From Pelecanus crispus (taxonomy: Eukaryota > Chordata > Aves > Pelecaniformes > Pelecanidae): DNA of 64,000 bases. The notes under the pieces are model-generated. The model ran no database searches. It had not been told where the DNA came from and worked only from the letters and a program-made list of their open reading frames with translations. The DNA lies in assembly GCF_030463565.1 (NCBI RefSeq), contig NC_134656.1, forward strand, positions 4,202,501 through 4,266,500. The letters are read 5' to 3'. The position numbers and the translations under genes are program-made. Shown one piece after another: positions 11,601-25,861 of the stretch; positions within the stretch are counted from its first letter, which is position 1; every line of letters begins with the position of its first letter.

Positions 11601-13812
11601 TGGTTCGTCCCTGCCCTGCTTTTGTGTGGCTGCAAAAATTCTTTTGTCCTCTGAGGAGGGGCAGCGAGGATCTGTCCGTGGGGATCCTCCAGCATCAAGG
11701 TTGGACTGACGCTATCAGCCGGTGCGTGGCCCTGGGCAGGGTCCGGAGGGGCCGATGTCGTGACAGCCCCATAGCAGGGCTGGGACCTAAGTCAGGTGGT
11801 CTCCATCCTTTGCTCCTGCGCTGGGGTCTCTGGGGAGGAGACGTTTAGATCCCTGATAGCCATGGAAATATGTTGCTTCATCTCATAAACTTGAGGCTCC
11901 AAAAAGTGAGGAACTGGCAAGACTGCCTTGGGGCTGACGCAGGCGAGCCAGGCAGGGAAGCAGGTCTGTGCGTTCAGCTCTCTGCCATGGCACATCTGGA
12001 GTACGAGGCCGTGGCCCCACCGCCTGCAACCCCTTGTCGCACACAGAGCGATGCAGGGGAAAAGCCCGGAGCTCCCCTGCTCTCCGTCCCAGTCCGCAGA
12101 AATGGGGGGACCCCACTTTTCCATCACCTTCTCCAGCACGGTGGGGTAGAGATGAGACCCGACGCCCCGCCATGCACCCCACTGGGAAGGGTCCCCGCGA
12201 GCACCCCTGGAGCAGGGTCAGCTACGGGATCAGGGAGCAGCCGAGCCCCACACGGTGCTTCTGCCCGGGGGACGGACCCGAGGCAAACCGCGTGCTTGAC
12301 CCACGCGGGCATCGGCGCGGCAGGGCTTGCCCTGCTATTTCCCAGTGTTATTTTAAAACTCCCCCTTTGAAAGCGGCGCAGCCAGCTCAGCTCTGCCTCT
12401 TGGATGCTGGCAGGCTGCCACCCTGTAATTAAGTCTGCTGTTATGTCTGACGCTGGTGGCAGCGTTTCAGGGTGGCAGCATGGAGGCTGTGGGAATCGGT
12501 GCCGGAGATCAGGTGGCTGCAGAGCTGCGTGATGAGCTTAGCCGTTTGGGCTAATATACCAGAGGAATAGTGTCAATATTACCGCCCTTGCTGATCGGTT
12601 CGGCTGGTGAACACAGATCCAGCCAGGGCATGGAAAAACTCCTTTGCCTGTAGGGAAGAGGGTGGCTGGGAGCGGAGAGCATTGGTTTGAAACCCAGCTC
12701 CTCACTTCATGGCACAAACTGGGGGGAAAAGTGCTGCCAGAGCCCTCTCTAAAGTCCCCGGGTACCAAGGGTGTCTGCCTGTAGCGTGAAGCCAGCTCAG
12801 CAGGCTCGAAGCTGCACGCACCTACGCCCTGTGCCCAGGGGCAGCCCATGCCTTGGGGGCTGCTGCTGGTCCGTGCCCGGCCGAACGGGGCCTGAGCTGA
12901 GCTTCCAGCCCAGGCGAAAGGAGCAGGGACGGAGGAAGGGGCAGCTTTTGCATCTCTCTCTGTGCTGGAAACCAGACCGCAGGTCAAGTCTGGGTGGTTT
13001 TGCCTCCACTTCTGGTCGCTCTGCGTGCAGCAGCTCAGATTCACGCTGTATCACATGCGCATCGATGGAATTAGAGTCTGTGACCAGCCGCATTTCACTG
13101 TTACGCACCCTCTTTCCTGCAAGATGCAATTTCTTTTTTGTGCTTTCTTCAACCTCCTTTCTCCTCACGCAGCTTCCCTGAAGAGGTCTCTTCCTCTCCT
13201 GTCCAACCAGCTGCTGCGGTTGTGCAACCCTGGGGTTGCGTTTTTATGCCAGCGTGCAATGACGGCGCGTGGGACACGGTGAGGAGGCACAGCAAAGCAT
13301 GTGCCCACCTCAAATGCAGGTTTCTAGCAGCCACGCTGCAGCTCCCTGTCCCCGCTGTCAGCTGTGTCCCGCAGAGAGTGTGACAGCTGAAGTGGATGCT
13401 TTGGAAAACAAGCCTCACGTTGCAAAGTGCTTTGGGATGTTGACTGGGATGTGGGACTCTGCCTCCACCAAGTGATCAGCAGAAAGAAGAGGAGAGAAAA
13501 GCCTGCTCAAGGCGGCACTTGTGTAACTGCCGGCTGGTGCACAGCACCCTGCAATTTGTATTCTGCCTCTTGATCTTCATTAGCTGTACCCCGCTGCCCT
13601 GGAGAAGCTAATCACTCCCTTGTCCCCACAAGGCAGGCTGATTTGATCTGCTCTGCTTGCAGATAATGCCATAGATGGAGCAGTGTTGCAATTAAATATT
13701 TTCCCCACTTTATGCTAATGAGAAGCAGGAAGAGCTAACCGAATGCACAATGGCAGATAATTACAGGCCAGCAATTACCCACACAATCCTCTCTCCTCCT
13801 TGTCTTCACGCT
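8602..13812. other. Gene-free stretch, nothing recognised
   Basis: Unique sequence of mixed composition, with a more GC-rich portion at about 11.5-13.4 kb that generates several unrelated open frames on both strands. None has recognisable domains or clear splice-bounded conservation. A 10-C run lies near 11072. No RNA gene was recognised. Confidence 0.55.
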
Positions 13813-14375
13813 TGTCGTGGTTCAGCCCCAGCCAGCAGCTCAGCACCACGCAGCCGCTCGCTCACTGCCCCTACCCCGATGGGATGGGGGAGAGAATCGG
13901 AGGAGTAAGAGCGAGAAACACTCCTGGGGTGAGATAAGAACAGGTTAATAATTGAAATAAAGTAAAATAGTAATGATAATAATAACAATATAATAATGAT
14001 AATAACAATATACAAAGCAAGTGATGCACAATGCAATTGCTCACCACCCGCCGACCGATGCCCAGCCAGTTCCCGAGCAGCGATCGCTGCTCCCCGGCCA
14101 ACCCCCCCAGTTTCTATACTGCCCATGATATCATATGGTATGGAATAGCCCTTTGGTCAGTTTGGATCAACTCTTCTGGCTGTGCCCCCTCCCAGTTTCT
14201 TGTGCACCTGGCAGAGCATGGGAAGCTGAAAAGTCCTTGCCTAGCATAAGCAGTACTCAGCAACAACTAAAAACATCAGTGTGTTATCAACATTCTTCTG
14301 GTCCTAAATCCAAACCACAGCACTATGCCTGCTACTAGGAAGAAAATTAACTCTATCCCAGCTGAAACCAGGACA
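13813..14375 (-). mobile_element. Solo LTR of an avian endogenous retrovirus
   Basis: A 563-bp block bounded by TG...CA (TGTCGTGGTT at the left edge, CCAGGACA at the right edge on the plus strand). Read on the minus strand it begins TGTCCTGGTTTCAGCTGG and ends GGCTGAACCACGACA, an LTR type I recognise as widespread in neoavian genomes and usually grouped with ERVL-like elements. The flanks ACGCT (13808-13812) and GCGCT (14376-14380) fit a 5-bp target-site duplication with one later change. An AT-rich run of TAATAA/GATAAT units lies inside (about 13966-14012). The TATA-box-like site (14109-14122) and the putative polyadenylation site are both degenerate. No gag, pol or env sequence adjoins it, so it is most simply a solo LTR left by recombination between two LTRs. 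The family name is from memory; the boundaries are read directly. Confidence 0.85.
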
Positions 14376-17300
14376 GCGCTGTTTTCTCCACTGCTGCGCA
14401 CTTGCCGTGAGCCTGACACGGCACCCGGAGCTGTGAGGATGACAAGCAGAGCAATGGAAGCACTTTTTGAAGCACATCCCCCTGAAGCCCCATCAGCCCT
14501 GGTCATCTCTTCACGGCATGCTCCTGCAGGACTGCATGGCCGGGGTGGGGAGGGGCAGGTTGGCTTCAGCTGGTCTGAGCTGCTAAAATTAGTATCACTT
14601 AAAAAAACCCCCAACTTAATCATGATAATTCAATTAAAGGACTATTACGGAGTATTTCCTGCTTGTTTTCAAGAGGGCCTGTGTCACGAATGCTACTTGC
14701 TAAAACTTTTTGAAATCTAGCTGCTGTAAAGAGCAACCCATGGGCTTTCCCAATCACTTTCATTTCTTGCTCAATACAGAGTATCTATTTAGGAACTGTT
14801 TTTCAAAATACTGTGTACTTTGCATAGTTAATTTGGATGTGAAAGCCTGCCAGTGTGTGCCGATGCTCAAAAAAGGGCTGTGACAGGCTGGGGAGATCAC
14901 ACTTATAATATCGATGCGTGTGAACAAATGAGCACATTTTTATACATGCAAGCTCAGACGGGATTGCTTTAAACAATGCCGTAATATTCTTAAATGCCAA
15001 GTGTCGCATGGAATGTTATTTGGAATCACTTCCCTCTCCTTCCCAACCTGCCTGCAAACAAATGGGATCCATGAATCCCAGCTGTGGGTGCTGGGAAGAG
15101 CATCAGCTGTGTGTGATGCATTAGTAACAACTGGAATTATTAACTCCATTTCAGAAAACTCTTCTGTGCCTCTACACACAATTGTTTGCAAAATTATTTG
15201 GACAATTCATCTTGTACCTAAGGAAATGCAATTAATTTATCGCTGTGCTCTGCGATCCCTCCCTTTTTTTATCGCACCATGTCATGCTGTCAGACAACGC
15301 TGACAGACAGCAGAAAGCAGAGAGAAGGGGAAATAGCATCTGAAGTGACAGGTAGAGCCTTTCCCACAAACCAGCTAACTCGCAGAGTTAAAGCGGAGCA
15401 AGACAAGGAGAAATTAAAAGAGAAATTCCACTGGGGTCCTGGCTGGGAGGTGGCGGCAGGGTGGTGGGACCTGGGCCCCGGTGAGAGGAGGGGAAGGTGA
15501 ATACCCAGCTCCTCACCTTCTGCCAAAGCTTTTAGCCACCAGGGAAATACTAAAGGCAACCGGCACCAGTTTGGTCCCCTCCTCCAATCCCAGTTGCCCT
15601 GACCATGCTTCTCCGCCCGGCCCCAGCGCCAGCGGCAGCTCCGGGGAGCACGCCTCTGCCCACAGGGAGTCGTTGCTTTTCGTCTCCTTCAGCATCTGGG
15701 TGGGAAAGAGGAAAACCACCACTGCACAGTGGCCAGAGAGATACCCCCGGGTCCCGTGGGAGCTGTGTAACCGCCAAAAACCTCAGCACCCTCACTCCAG
15801 ATGGAGGTCTGTCTCTCATTCCTATTTTTGCTGCTCTCCTCTGTCTTCCAAGCAAATAATTCAGGATTCCTTCACCCACGTAGCACTGACCCAGCCTTCA
15901 TCAGCTAATACCACGCGCAAAAATTGCACAACAGAATTTTCTGTCTGGTTGACATTAATTTTCAAGCTTCCCTGTGTCTCTTAGGCCCTGTGAAAGAAAG
16001 GAAAGAAGAACAAAAGAGACAGGCGGGGAATTATTTCTCACTTCCCCTTCCCTGATAACAGGCGATGTTTCACAGCCTCCGCATGGTGGAGAGGTGTGGG
16101 AAGCGACAGCGTAAGAGGAGTTTCTATGGACACTGGTTTGGGGATAAGCAGGTAGGGTTTATCGTGCAGGCTAAAAGTAGACCTGGCTCCTGGTATCCCC
16201 CAAATTCTCACTCCTATAACATGCACTTCCGTGCCACAGCACGCAGGAAAATTGCTGATTGACCAACCTGGAGGTGCAGGATCTGATCTGTGACCTGGTG
16301 CACTACCAGCCAGCAACCAGGGGGATGACAGCAAACGCCCTCCAGAAGGAAGACCTGGCTCCTGCACAACTTGTTTTCCTACAGCTCTTGTGTGATTCAG
16401 TCCCTTAATTCACACCGGAGGCGTCTGACGTTGTTCCTTGTCCTTGGCTTCTCCCAGCACCCCAACTCCCACCTCCAGTGCAGCTGCACCCTGGGTGGGC
16501 AGAGGTCAGTGCTGGCAGGACATGATTACTTATTGCAGAGAGGAGGACTTTTGGTTTTCCTTTTTTTTCCCCATTGTTTGATCCAGGATGTTCTGAACTC
16601 TGCTAAATCACAGTGACTGTTATATTTAGTGGCAGCTATGTAGCATTTGGAGTCCCCCGAGACAGCTTAGCTGAGCAGTTTCACAAGAAGAGGGGTATCA
16701 TAAATGCTGTCAGGAAAATGAGAATCCTGTTACTTAGAGCAGCAGCAAACTCCCTCTCTTTGCAGAGGAACAGCCCAGAAACCTCAGCAAACACCGGGCT
16801 GGGTGGTGAGATGGATTTTGTTGCTTAAACACTGTTTGCTGCAAGCCAGCCAGACCTGCTGGGGGTTTCAGCTCCTCTCCGGACCCGGGAGAGCTCTGGT
16901 TCCTTTGCCCTGTACTATTGCTCTCTGCACAAATCTGACTCCAAGCGGCTGGCTTGTCTAGATGCCAAAGCAGCTCCAGGAATGTAGATTTGGGCTCGGA
17001 AGGGGAAGACGGTAGATAGCAGCACAGGCAAAAACATCCTGAGCATCGCTGCAGCTTCGCCTGCAGGGAGCTGATGCTTCCTAAATGCTTTTCTTCCTCC
17101 TGTCACCGTGTCCCTTTTAATCCCTCTTTCCCATGCTTTTGTAGTCAGATGCCTGACATACTCTCTATTAGTCTCTGCTGCCTTATAATGAACATCAAAA
17201 GGAAGCCTGAGAAGATGAGGAATCGGAGATCAGGACCCGGAGCAATAGCTAATAGAAGAGAATACATTAGGCACACTGAGGCTCAATATGAAATACATTT

Positions 17301-20300
17301 TCCATTTGCCTTTGTTAGACAGATCTAAGGGCAGGCTTGGTGTTGTCAGGAGCAGCAAGAGATGGGGTTGAGACAGGGGTTTTTATGAGAAAAGCCAGGA
17401 GCCAGGGAAAATCCTTGCACAGATGCAGGTCTTTCTAAATTAGACTGATCTGGAGGCTGTGGGCGACCAGGGCTCAGGCTTTGGAAGACAACAGGCAGGC
17501 GGGGGGAGCAGCATCCATCCCTCTGCTAGCAAACTTGCAACTGGGGAGCTGAGCAAAATCCAGCCTCTTCAAACACAGAAAAGAAGGGGCACGGTGGCTC
17601 GCAGGGGGTGGGACAGGGAGCCCGGCAGAGCTCACGAGGGCTGGAAGGACAGAGGGACATGTTCCCCTCTTCCCAGGAAGGGTACCTTCCTTCGGAGCAA
17701 ATGCGCTTGATAACTGACTGTGAAGCTGTTGGACCTTACAGCCTTTCACAGATTGCCCTTGAAAGTGCTTTTAGCAACACAGCCCCTTGAAATTCCTGCT
17801 CAGAGTGACAACAGCAGCATCTCCAGTAACTATTGCCCGCCCTTCACCCCCAGGATCCCTCGGGAGATGGATCTGCAGGTCATCCCAGAGTGCCCGTCTG
17901 ACAAAGGTGCTGGTCACAGCCCATAACCCTACAGCAACTTTTTGGACAGACACCTTTGCTCCAGCCAAGCCAATTCTGCCTGCCTCTCTGCTTGTACCTC
18001 CCCAGCATCTCCTCCCTGCCCTCCTGGGCAGCAGAGCAGAGTTTTTGATTTTAATGTCCTGTTCCCCCCTCTTAGGGATGACCCACACACTTCAGATGAG
18101 GTGTCCAGCTGAGACACGTGGAGGTCACCAGTGAGAAGCCATGTACCCATCCCAGGGCTCTATGAGTGCCGTGTCGAGCCATTCTCAGGGTCTGTGTGTG
18201 AACAGGAGCTTTTTCTGTTTCTTGTGGCTGGCTCAGATGAAGAGTCCCCTACCCAAAACAGGTGCAGCCCAGCCTGGAGCAGTGGAGATTGCCCTGTCTG
18301 CATGGCAGAGGGACTTCTTCTGAAGAGGTGTCTCGGTGAATGAGAATGCTGTCCATAGGACCTAGACAAACACCGCTGGATCATTTCACAAGAGCCACTG
18401 GAGAGGGAGAGAATGACAACAAGCTTCAGTCCCTCTTGGCTAGGCACTGTCCAGCAGCCTTGAGACACCAAGCTTCATTATCAGGGGCTTTGCAGAAGTC
18501 AAATGGTCAAATAAACAAGTTAAAGCTAGCTAGCCTGCTGATTTTCCTAATTTCAGCAACAGAGATCTTGTTTGCCTTCTGCTCTTGAGAGAGAAATACC
18601 TTTCCTTCTGTGCTGCATTGCTTTTACACCTGCATATGCTTGGGGAGTAAGTACCAGACAGCGAATCCAAGCTTTGACTTACAGAAAAACCCCTCAGATA
18701 TTGTGCCTGAAGGACCCTCCAGCTTGTAAGACACTGAACACCTGATGGGAGGGTTTGGGGACAGCTTCCGCTCTCTACTACGCCGGTGTGACTCTGAAGG
18801 AACTCTCTTGGTTCAGTCAAGTTGTGCAGACACAAGAGCAAAGTTGTCTTTGCATTTCTGCTTGGAGATGATCTGGCAGAATGAGGGCTACGTTGTCCTC
18901 CCTGTTGCACACAATGAATTAATGTGGTTGCATCTTCATAAGGGAGAGGAGAATTGGGCCCATGTTGAGTGGCAGTAATGAATTAAACTGAATTAAATTT
19001 TGATCCATATTAGAGATATGTTAGTTACTATATAAAGTAATATACTTAATTAGCCCAGGAAGTCTGTTAAATATTACATGAGGTTACCAATGAGTTCCCC
19101 ACCTCCAGGCCCCTGCGGGCCAGCGGGAAGTGAGGGAGCTGACATTTGCACGTCTTCTCCCACGAGAACCTGTTGGTAGCTCTGAAGAAAACCATGGGCT
19201 CTGTAAGTGGGCTTTAAACTCCACCCCTTTAATTGCTTCATGTCGTCAAGTTTTACAAAGTTTGGTGAAACGTTAAGGAGCACACTGTGCTGCAGCTTGC
19301 ACCAAAGCCCAGAGAAACCCAGCTCATTTCTCTACAGCTGCTCCATTTTTCCATCTGCCTGGGAACAGGACTGGCTTCAATTAGAAATTGTTTAATCCTT
19401 CCCAAATGTCCTCACATCATTCCTAACCTACACCACTTACTGCTATTAAGAGTATTAGGAACAAAGCCCAGCCCTGCTTCTTTAAACTGTCCCCTGATGG
19501 AGTAGCAAATTTAACAGATACTTTTTCAACAGAGCTTTAACGTTTACTCCTCCACGTGGCAAAATGCTTCCAGTGTCATCGGTAGCAGCTGTATATGGAT
19601 ATCATCTCTTGTTATTCAGACCCTGCTGCCTCTCTCTGAAAACATCTATCAGTCTTAACAGCAGCTGCCAACTCGGTCCAAGCTGACAGATGCAGGATGA
19701 CTTTTGTTTTTATTACCCTTGCGCTCTGAAATTTTCATTTCAAAATGCAATATTCAATTGGCCTTGACAAGAACCAGGTGTTAATTCTGATCAGACAGTA
19801 ACTTCATTGCTAACCATATTACTCATCCTGCTCTGCTGTGTTTTCCTCCCCCAACTCAGCATTTTCATGCTCACAAAAGTGCCATAGGTTTGCAAATGTG
19901 TCTTTCTTTGATGACAAGGTGATTTGTAATTTTAAGAAGTTAGTTCCCAAGAAGCCAAAAGCAGTCACAGACGGGTCCAACTGCGAACAATCTCCCTGTG
20001 CTAAAGGATACATTTTTGGACACTTTGGGAGTTTGGATTTGCAGGTTACAGCTCCAGCTGGGAATGGAGAGACAGAAGGAAGGAGAGGAAAGAAGGAAGG
20101 AAAATAAGGAAGTGAAAAGGTGTAGGACTTTTTCTGGGCACAAACGGACACATACCATGCCCAGCCAGGGGGCAATTCCCCTCCAGCGTTCGTGGTCCTT
20201 CTCAGAGACGCGGGGGCTTTGGTGCCGCTGGTGCCGCGCAGTACGGCACGAGAGAGTAGAGATGTTAGGGCTCTTCCTACCTTTTTGAAAGCTGGTTCAC

Positions 20301-23300
20301 AGGGTATTTCTTAGCATTTTTGATGACTATTCTTGTCATCATCATCTTTATCCAACATTAAGCTTGCTCAATTAAGTCCCTTGCAGTATGGCAAGGAAAA
20401 GACCTTCTGCCACCAGCAGAAGTCATTTTGACACCTGTCCGAGCAGCAGGATGAAGTGTACCCAACAACTGATTTCATGATGTCCCATCCAGGTTTGGAT
20501 TGCCATGCTATTTTTCTGTCCTAATAGCTCCCCAAGTTTAAGAGACAAGTCGTTGTTGTTGTTTTTATTTTTAAAAGAGAAATATATATCAAAGAGTAGC
20601 ATTTCACTGGAAAGGCATCTCAGGAATGGGAAATGCTCCCCTGGCATTTTCTGTGTCGTATCTTCTGATGCTACATGTAAAAAATTTATACTGGGGCTTG
20701 GCTTCCCCATTTGTGCAGTAGCTTGATGGTCTGGCAAAGCAGGAGCTCAAGGGCTCCTCCAGAGATTTCATCCTCAGCTGCTCTGGAACCTCTTTTCTCT
20801 GCCGCTGCCCTTGCCCTCACCCACGTGTGCTGGTTATTTGCGAGGGGATCTCAAAAAAGGGAATTTTCCAAACTGAATAAACATTTCCCGTGACGAAAGG
20901 CAGAAGAAAAGGAAATAAAACAAAGGGGCGGGTTTCATAGTGACAGATACTTGTGTGAATGCCAAAGCACCTTCAACCCTCATCAGTAAAGACATGAACA
21001 CAAAGAGGTTTTTTAATCATCTCTTTCTTTAAAGTTTGTTTCACAGACGAGCTGGCTCCGTGGGACAGAAATACGCAATGGAAGAACTACGGTTCATGCA
21101 TAGGTTTGGAGCTTGCGCTGCCTCCAGCCCTGCCCGTCCTCACTGCCCACCAGAAGAGCAAACTCCTCGGTGTGGAAGCTCTGCCTCCATGGAAACGCAG
21201 AGACAGACATACATCAAAGAGAAGGTATCAAGAAAGCTCTCATTTCCCCATTAAATGTTACTGATGCTAATGTGTCTTCTGATTTCCATAGCTCTTGAGT
21301 TTGGGACACAGCTGTCCTCACTGTGTAATTGCAATGATGCGTACCTAAACCGGTACCAAAGTGCAAATTCCTCCGTGGGAGAGTGGGATGAGGCTGATCA
21401 ACATCCAGGGGATGTTACTTCTGTCCCTATGGATTATGAATAAACCCCTCGTCATTAGCACCTAATTTACTGGTTTTATTTGATTTATTCCAGGAGAAAC
21501 GGGAGCTTCTATCTCTCCCCTTCACAAAGAAGCAAGTGAGAGCAACGCCCAGATGTGCACACGCGTGTGCCCTGGCGCAGCTGAGCTCACCCACGGGTGG
21601 GATGCTTTGCCCACACACCTGTGCCCCGCGATGGAGGCACTTCTACTGATGTCGAAGCGCCCTGTGATTCCTGAGCTGGAGCCAAGCACACCAGTGCAAG
21701 CACTGAATTATAGATGTGCCTGGAGTAGAGGGGCAGCAAATTTTTGAAACTTTTCAGCCATCTGCTGCCTCATGGAGTCAGGGGTATTTGTGCATAGAAC
21801 TTGGCTGAGACCATCTTGGTTGTTTTGGACTCGGATGTGTATGAAAGTGATTTCAGGTCATGTATTCTCTGAGACAAACCGCAGGGAGACTGTGTGTATT
21901 AAGTATAAATTTGTTTTTGTTTTAATGACTCAGGCATGATTATCACATTGTCATTTGTAGAAAGTCACAGTCTCTGAAGGTGGGAGATGCTGTCAATTAT
22001 GTAGCAATATTTAATCAACCAGCTAAAAAAGAGTAACTTCCTAGCTCCAGGTTTAGTGTATAGAAGGGCAAGATGGGCAAGATGGTGCCGCCTTTAAGAA
22101 TCTCTTTAATGTACTCTTCAGAGCTAAAAAGACATTTCATAGAATAAAACTTAAGTGGATAGATAAAAATAACAAAGCAAGCCAACAGTTATCTCATCAC
22201 AGACATACTGACATGCCTTCCAGAGCAGGGAGCAATCCAACTCCTTGCATCTGGATTCCTTGGTTCATTAGAAAGATAAGGAGCATCTAACAAAATCTAA
22301 GAACGTGAACAAGCATCTAACAAAATCTCAGCATCTCTACAGCACTCCTAAGAAGCTGAAAGCAGGTTTTGTGGCGTGGTTCCCCACATCCAGTGTTTTG
22401 GTCTATGTTGTCTTGAGATTTTAATGAATTGCAAATAAATGCATGAGGTAACCAGTGACAGTGGTCCAAGACAAAACAGATGCATGTATAATAGGCTCTG
22501 ATGGACTATAGCATATGCCTCGTAGCTCAAGGAATCCCTCGAGTGTTACAGTGAAAACACCTTGAACTGGGTGTTTAAAAAAAAGTAGTGTTTTTATAAT
22601 ATGCGAATTACGGGGATTTAATAAAACTACAGGATGCTAAATTTTAGAAACAAGGAGAATTAAACCTGGCCTGTAGAAGAAGGTGCCCTCACTGGGAAGA
22701 GCGGATCCTAGCACTGTGTCTTCGGTGGCCAGCATAATCAGTCCGCATGCAAACTATTTATTTGGATGAGAGTTTTTGAAGAAGGCAGAACTTCTCCATA
22801 CCTCCTCTGTCCAGCTTGTAAATCTATATGCAATTCTGCAAGTCCCAGGAGAAAACACAAATGAGATGCTGAACGGAGGAAATACATCTGTGCAAAGGAA
22901 ACTCCAAATTGGTCCTTCTAGGACCTCCGAACTAAAATAATAAAGAGCAAGAAACAGAAACAGAAGCAAGTGGCACTAAGCCACGTGTGTACAAAGCATG
23001 TACAAAACACCCCATGAGTCAGACGGGTGGCCTGTTTCCCTGCAGTAACCAGTACCAAGCAGAGAGGCGATGGTCCCCAGCAAGGCGTAGCCAAGCCAGC
23101 AGCAGTTGACGGTCCGCAGGCACTGCTCTGTGATGTGGCAATTACACAGACTGTGCGGTGCTCAAAACCCAGGATAGGGCCAACTGCTAAATTACATCCA
23201 AGGCTCGAGTTCCCTAAACACCAGGAGGCTGCAGAAGCTGTTTGTCTCTTAGCCTGAAGGCTTCACATCATAGAGAAACTCGCCAGAACAGCCATCTTAC

Positions 23301-24822
23301 AAGAGGGTTACTCACTCCTTACCCTCTGCTTGAATGCAAAACAACTTTCAAGTGCAGACTTCTCTTCCAGTACAAAGCAGCCTTAAAAAAGCCATATATT
23401 ACCCTCGCCTCTTTTTAAAGATATAGAAGGTCTGCAGAATTCATGTTCAAGCTAAAATGCTTCTCAAAAATAAAGTAGGGAAGGAAGCGGAGAGGGGAGG
23501 AGAGCTGCAGCTCCTTGCTCAGGAGCCCCCCAGGAGAGGAATTGCTTTGCAGGCAGTGGCAGCAGGGCTGCCCCCAGCTCTTCATCCTTCCTGGGGGCTT
23601 CTAGGGCTTGTCTGCTCGAGCAGCTGAACCACGTGTGTGCGTTCTGGAAACACCGAATTACCTTAGCGCCGAGGCTGCAAGCCGCGGCTCTTCGGTTGCC
23701 TCGCTGCAGCCAGCTGGGACGTCCCTGCAGCAGGGCAGGAGCCCTCGAGAGCGGGTTTGGGAGGGAGCTCTGGGCTGGGACGCCTGCATCCGCTGTCCCC
23801 AGTCTCTGCTTCTCGGTCACAACCTTAGACGAAACAGAAAGCAGGCTCAGGAATGCTTATAGCTGAGCTATAGCTCTGACCCTCCAGCGAGGTCCCATTT
23901 TGGCCCCTGTATCTACACAAGAATTAAGCGCTGTTCAGGCTCTGAGGCTCCCAAGGCCGCCTATCCCAAAACAGGGCCCATGGGCTGCCTGCAGGGTGAT
24001 CAGTGCTCCCTATATGAACATATATAAGCACCTAGGAACACAGGGGCTATCTTCGTGTGGTGTATGTACTGCGTAAGCCACGTCAAAACATTAGCTATCA
24101 TACCATCTGCTTGCATGTCTGTGTGTAATCTGCTTTAACTACCCCTTCCAGGCTGGGTGATTTCCTTTATTTTATTACCAAGATAGCATGTTTCCCGAAA
24201 TATATTAGAAATGTATTTGTCCTTCTGCTGAAGCAAGAGAGAAACATCAGGACCAGGAAAACTATAGCCTGCTAAGCTCTGTCATCTCTTATTTATCTAA
24301 CAGTCCTGGCAAATTACTCTGGATAAACAAAAACTGAGAATTGTCCACACCACATTTTGCAAATCACTTTATAAATTACCTTCGGTACAAAGTACAGTTT
24401 CTGCTTTCTATCTGGATGGTGGAAACTCTGAAAAATGAATGACAGCTAACAAACAGCAAACAGCTCCCCAGCGATAACACTGCAACACGCACACAATAAT
24501 TTGGAACTTGTAAACATTTCAATGAATACTAATGATTGTCTGAATAGCAAGAGATTACAAGTAACACCAGATCACAGTCACAGAATGAAAGTGGTCTGTG
24601 GATTCATTAAACATCACGGCAAAAAAAAAAAGCCCTTTTTCCATCACATCTGAGGCGATACGCACAAAATTCAGGTCTTCTCTGCTGTGGCCACGCTGCA
24701 GCTGCACCCTGGTGGGAATTCAGTTGGGTGCGTGGTTAAATCTGATCTTCCTCGAGGCAGTGCTGAAGCCACGCACGAAGTTCCTCGAAGCCTCCCACGG
24801 GCTCGTTGCACCCTCCAGCCAT
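14376..24822. other. Gene-free stretch, nothing recognised
   Basis: About 10 kb without a recognisable gene, RNA or large repeat. Minor features include a GTTGTTGTTGTTT run near 20553-20566 and a short duplication of GCATCTAACAAAATCT around 22283-22330. Open frames are short and unrelated to known families. Unmarked regulatory DNA for HRH3 could lie here but cannot be identified without alignment. Confidence 0.55.
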
Positions 24823-24888
24823 TAACCCACCGACCAGGAGTTTCTAACCCACCGACCAGGAGTTTCTAACCCACCGACCAGGAGTTTC
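24823..24888. repeat. Perfect 22-bp tandem triplication
   Basis: The 22-bp unit TAACCCACCGACCAGGAGTTTC occurs three times head to tail at 24823, 24845 and 24867, with no mismatch. The flanks are unrelated. The identity of the copies indicates a recent duplication by slippage or unequal exchange. Confidence 0.97.
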
Positions 24889-25861
24889 TTGCACATGCAG
24901 CATCCTCTGCTCTCCCACCCGCGGCTCCCACGAGCCCACAGTGACATCCTCCGTCGGGACGCGGCAGCGGCGGGGACCGGGTCCTCTGCTTCGTGGAGAG
25001 GCTTGGGGACACTTGGCTCCCCGAGGAAGGGGACACATGGCGTCAGGCAGCTGCAGGCCTGCCCGGCTGCCTGCCCGTCAGGCACAGCCTGCCTGCACTG
25101 CCCTGCACAGCGCCTGGAAAAAGAAAGCCCGGCTCTGAACGCGGAGCCAGCGTGTTGTCTCAGTGCTGGGCAAGTTAAGGGACAGTACAAGGTTGCTCCT
25201 TGCTGGAGGCCACCCTTTGGTGGGTGCTGCCAAAGGCCATCCCTGCGGGAGCGCTTGGCACGCTCTCGCCTCCCAGCTCTGCTGGCTGCAAATCAATTAC
25301 CGTGATTTAAAAGAGCCCTCTCAGCCTCCTCCCAGCAGGGTTAGTACCTGCTGTCAAGACAGTGGCCGCGGGGGTGGGTTTGAAGAGGAATTCTGCGAGG
25401 CTGTAACAGTTCCTGACGTGAAAATAGCTTTTGGAGTAATCAGAAGGCAGCAAACCCCCTGGGCATTAGCTTCATGAATGTTTCTGGGTTTGCACAATTT
25501 TCTTGCTTTGCTTTTTTGATCTCCGGTCTTCAAAGACGGACACAACTTATCAGACTTTCCCAGAAAGAAAGTGCTTGGCCAGGGTCTCCAGCCAGTATCC
25601 TCTGGTTTCCAATGTTGCTGCTCTGCACGTCCCTGTGCTGTTCTCCAGATGTGGTGATTGTGGCGAGCTGATCCCACCCCGGTGACACAACACCCATGAA
25701 GACGTTTCCACTTCTGCGGTCTGGAGCAGGCACTGCACACAGGGATTTTACAGTGGTTCCTTCACCCTGGTGTATCACCAACTGAAGAAAATATTCAAAC
25801 AGAAGTTATTCTCTTTAGCTATGAAAAGCTAAACAAGTGGAGGGAGGAGGGCGCATTAATC
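24889..25861. other. Gene-free spacer
   Basis: A GC-rich portion at about 24930-25120 passes into mixed-composition DNA. No coding sequence was recognised. The open frames on both strands lack recognisable domains. Confidence 0.5.

Noticed and set aside
13813-14375. Full endogenous retrovirus
   Set aside because: Only one LTR is present, with no gag, pol or env coding and a target duplication directly at its two ends.
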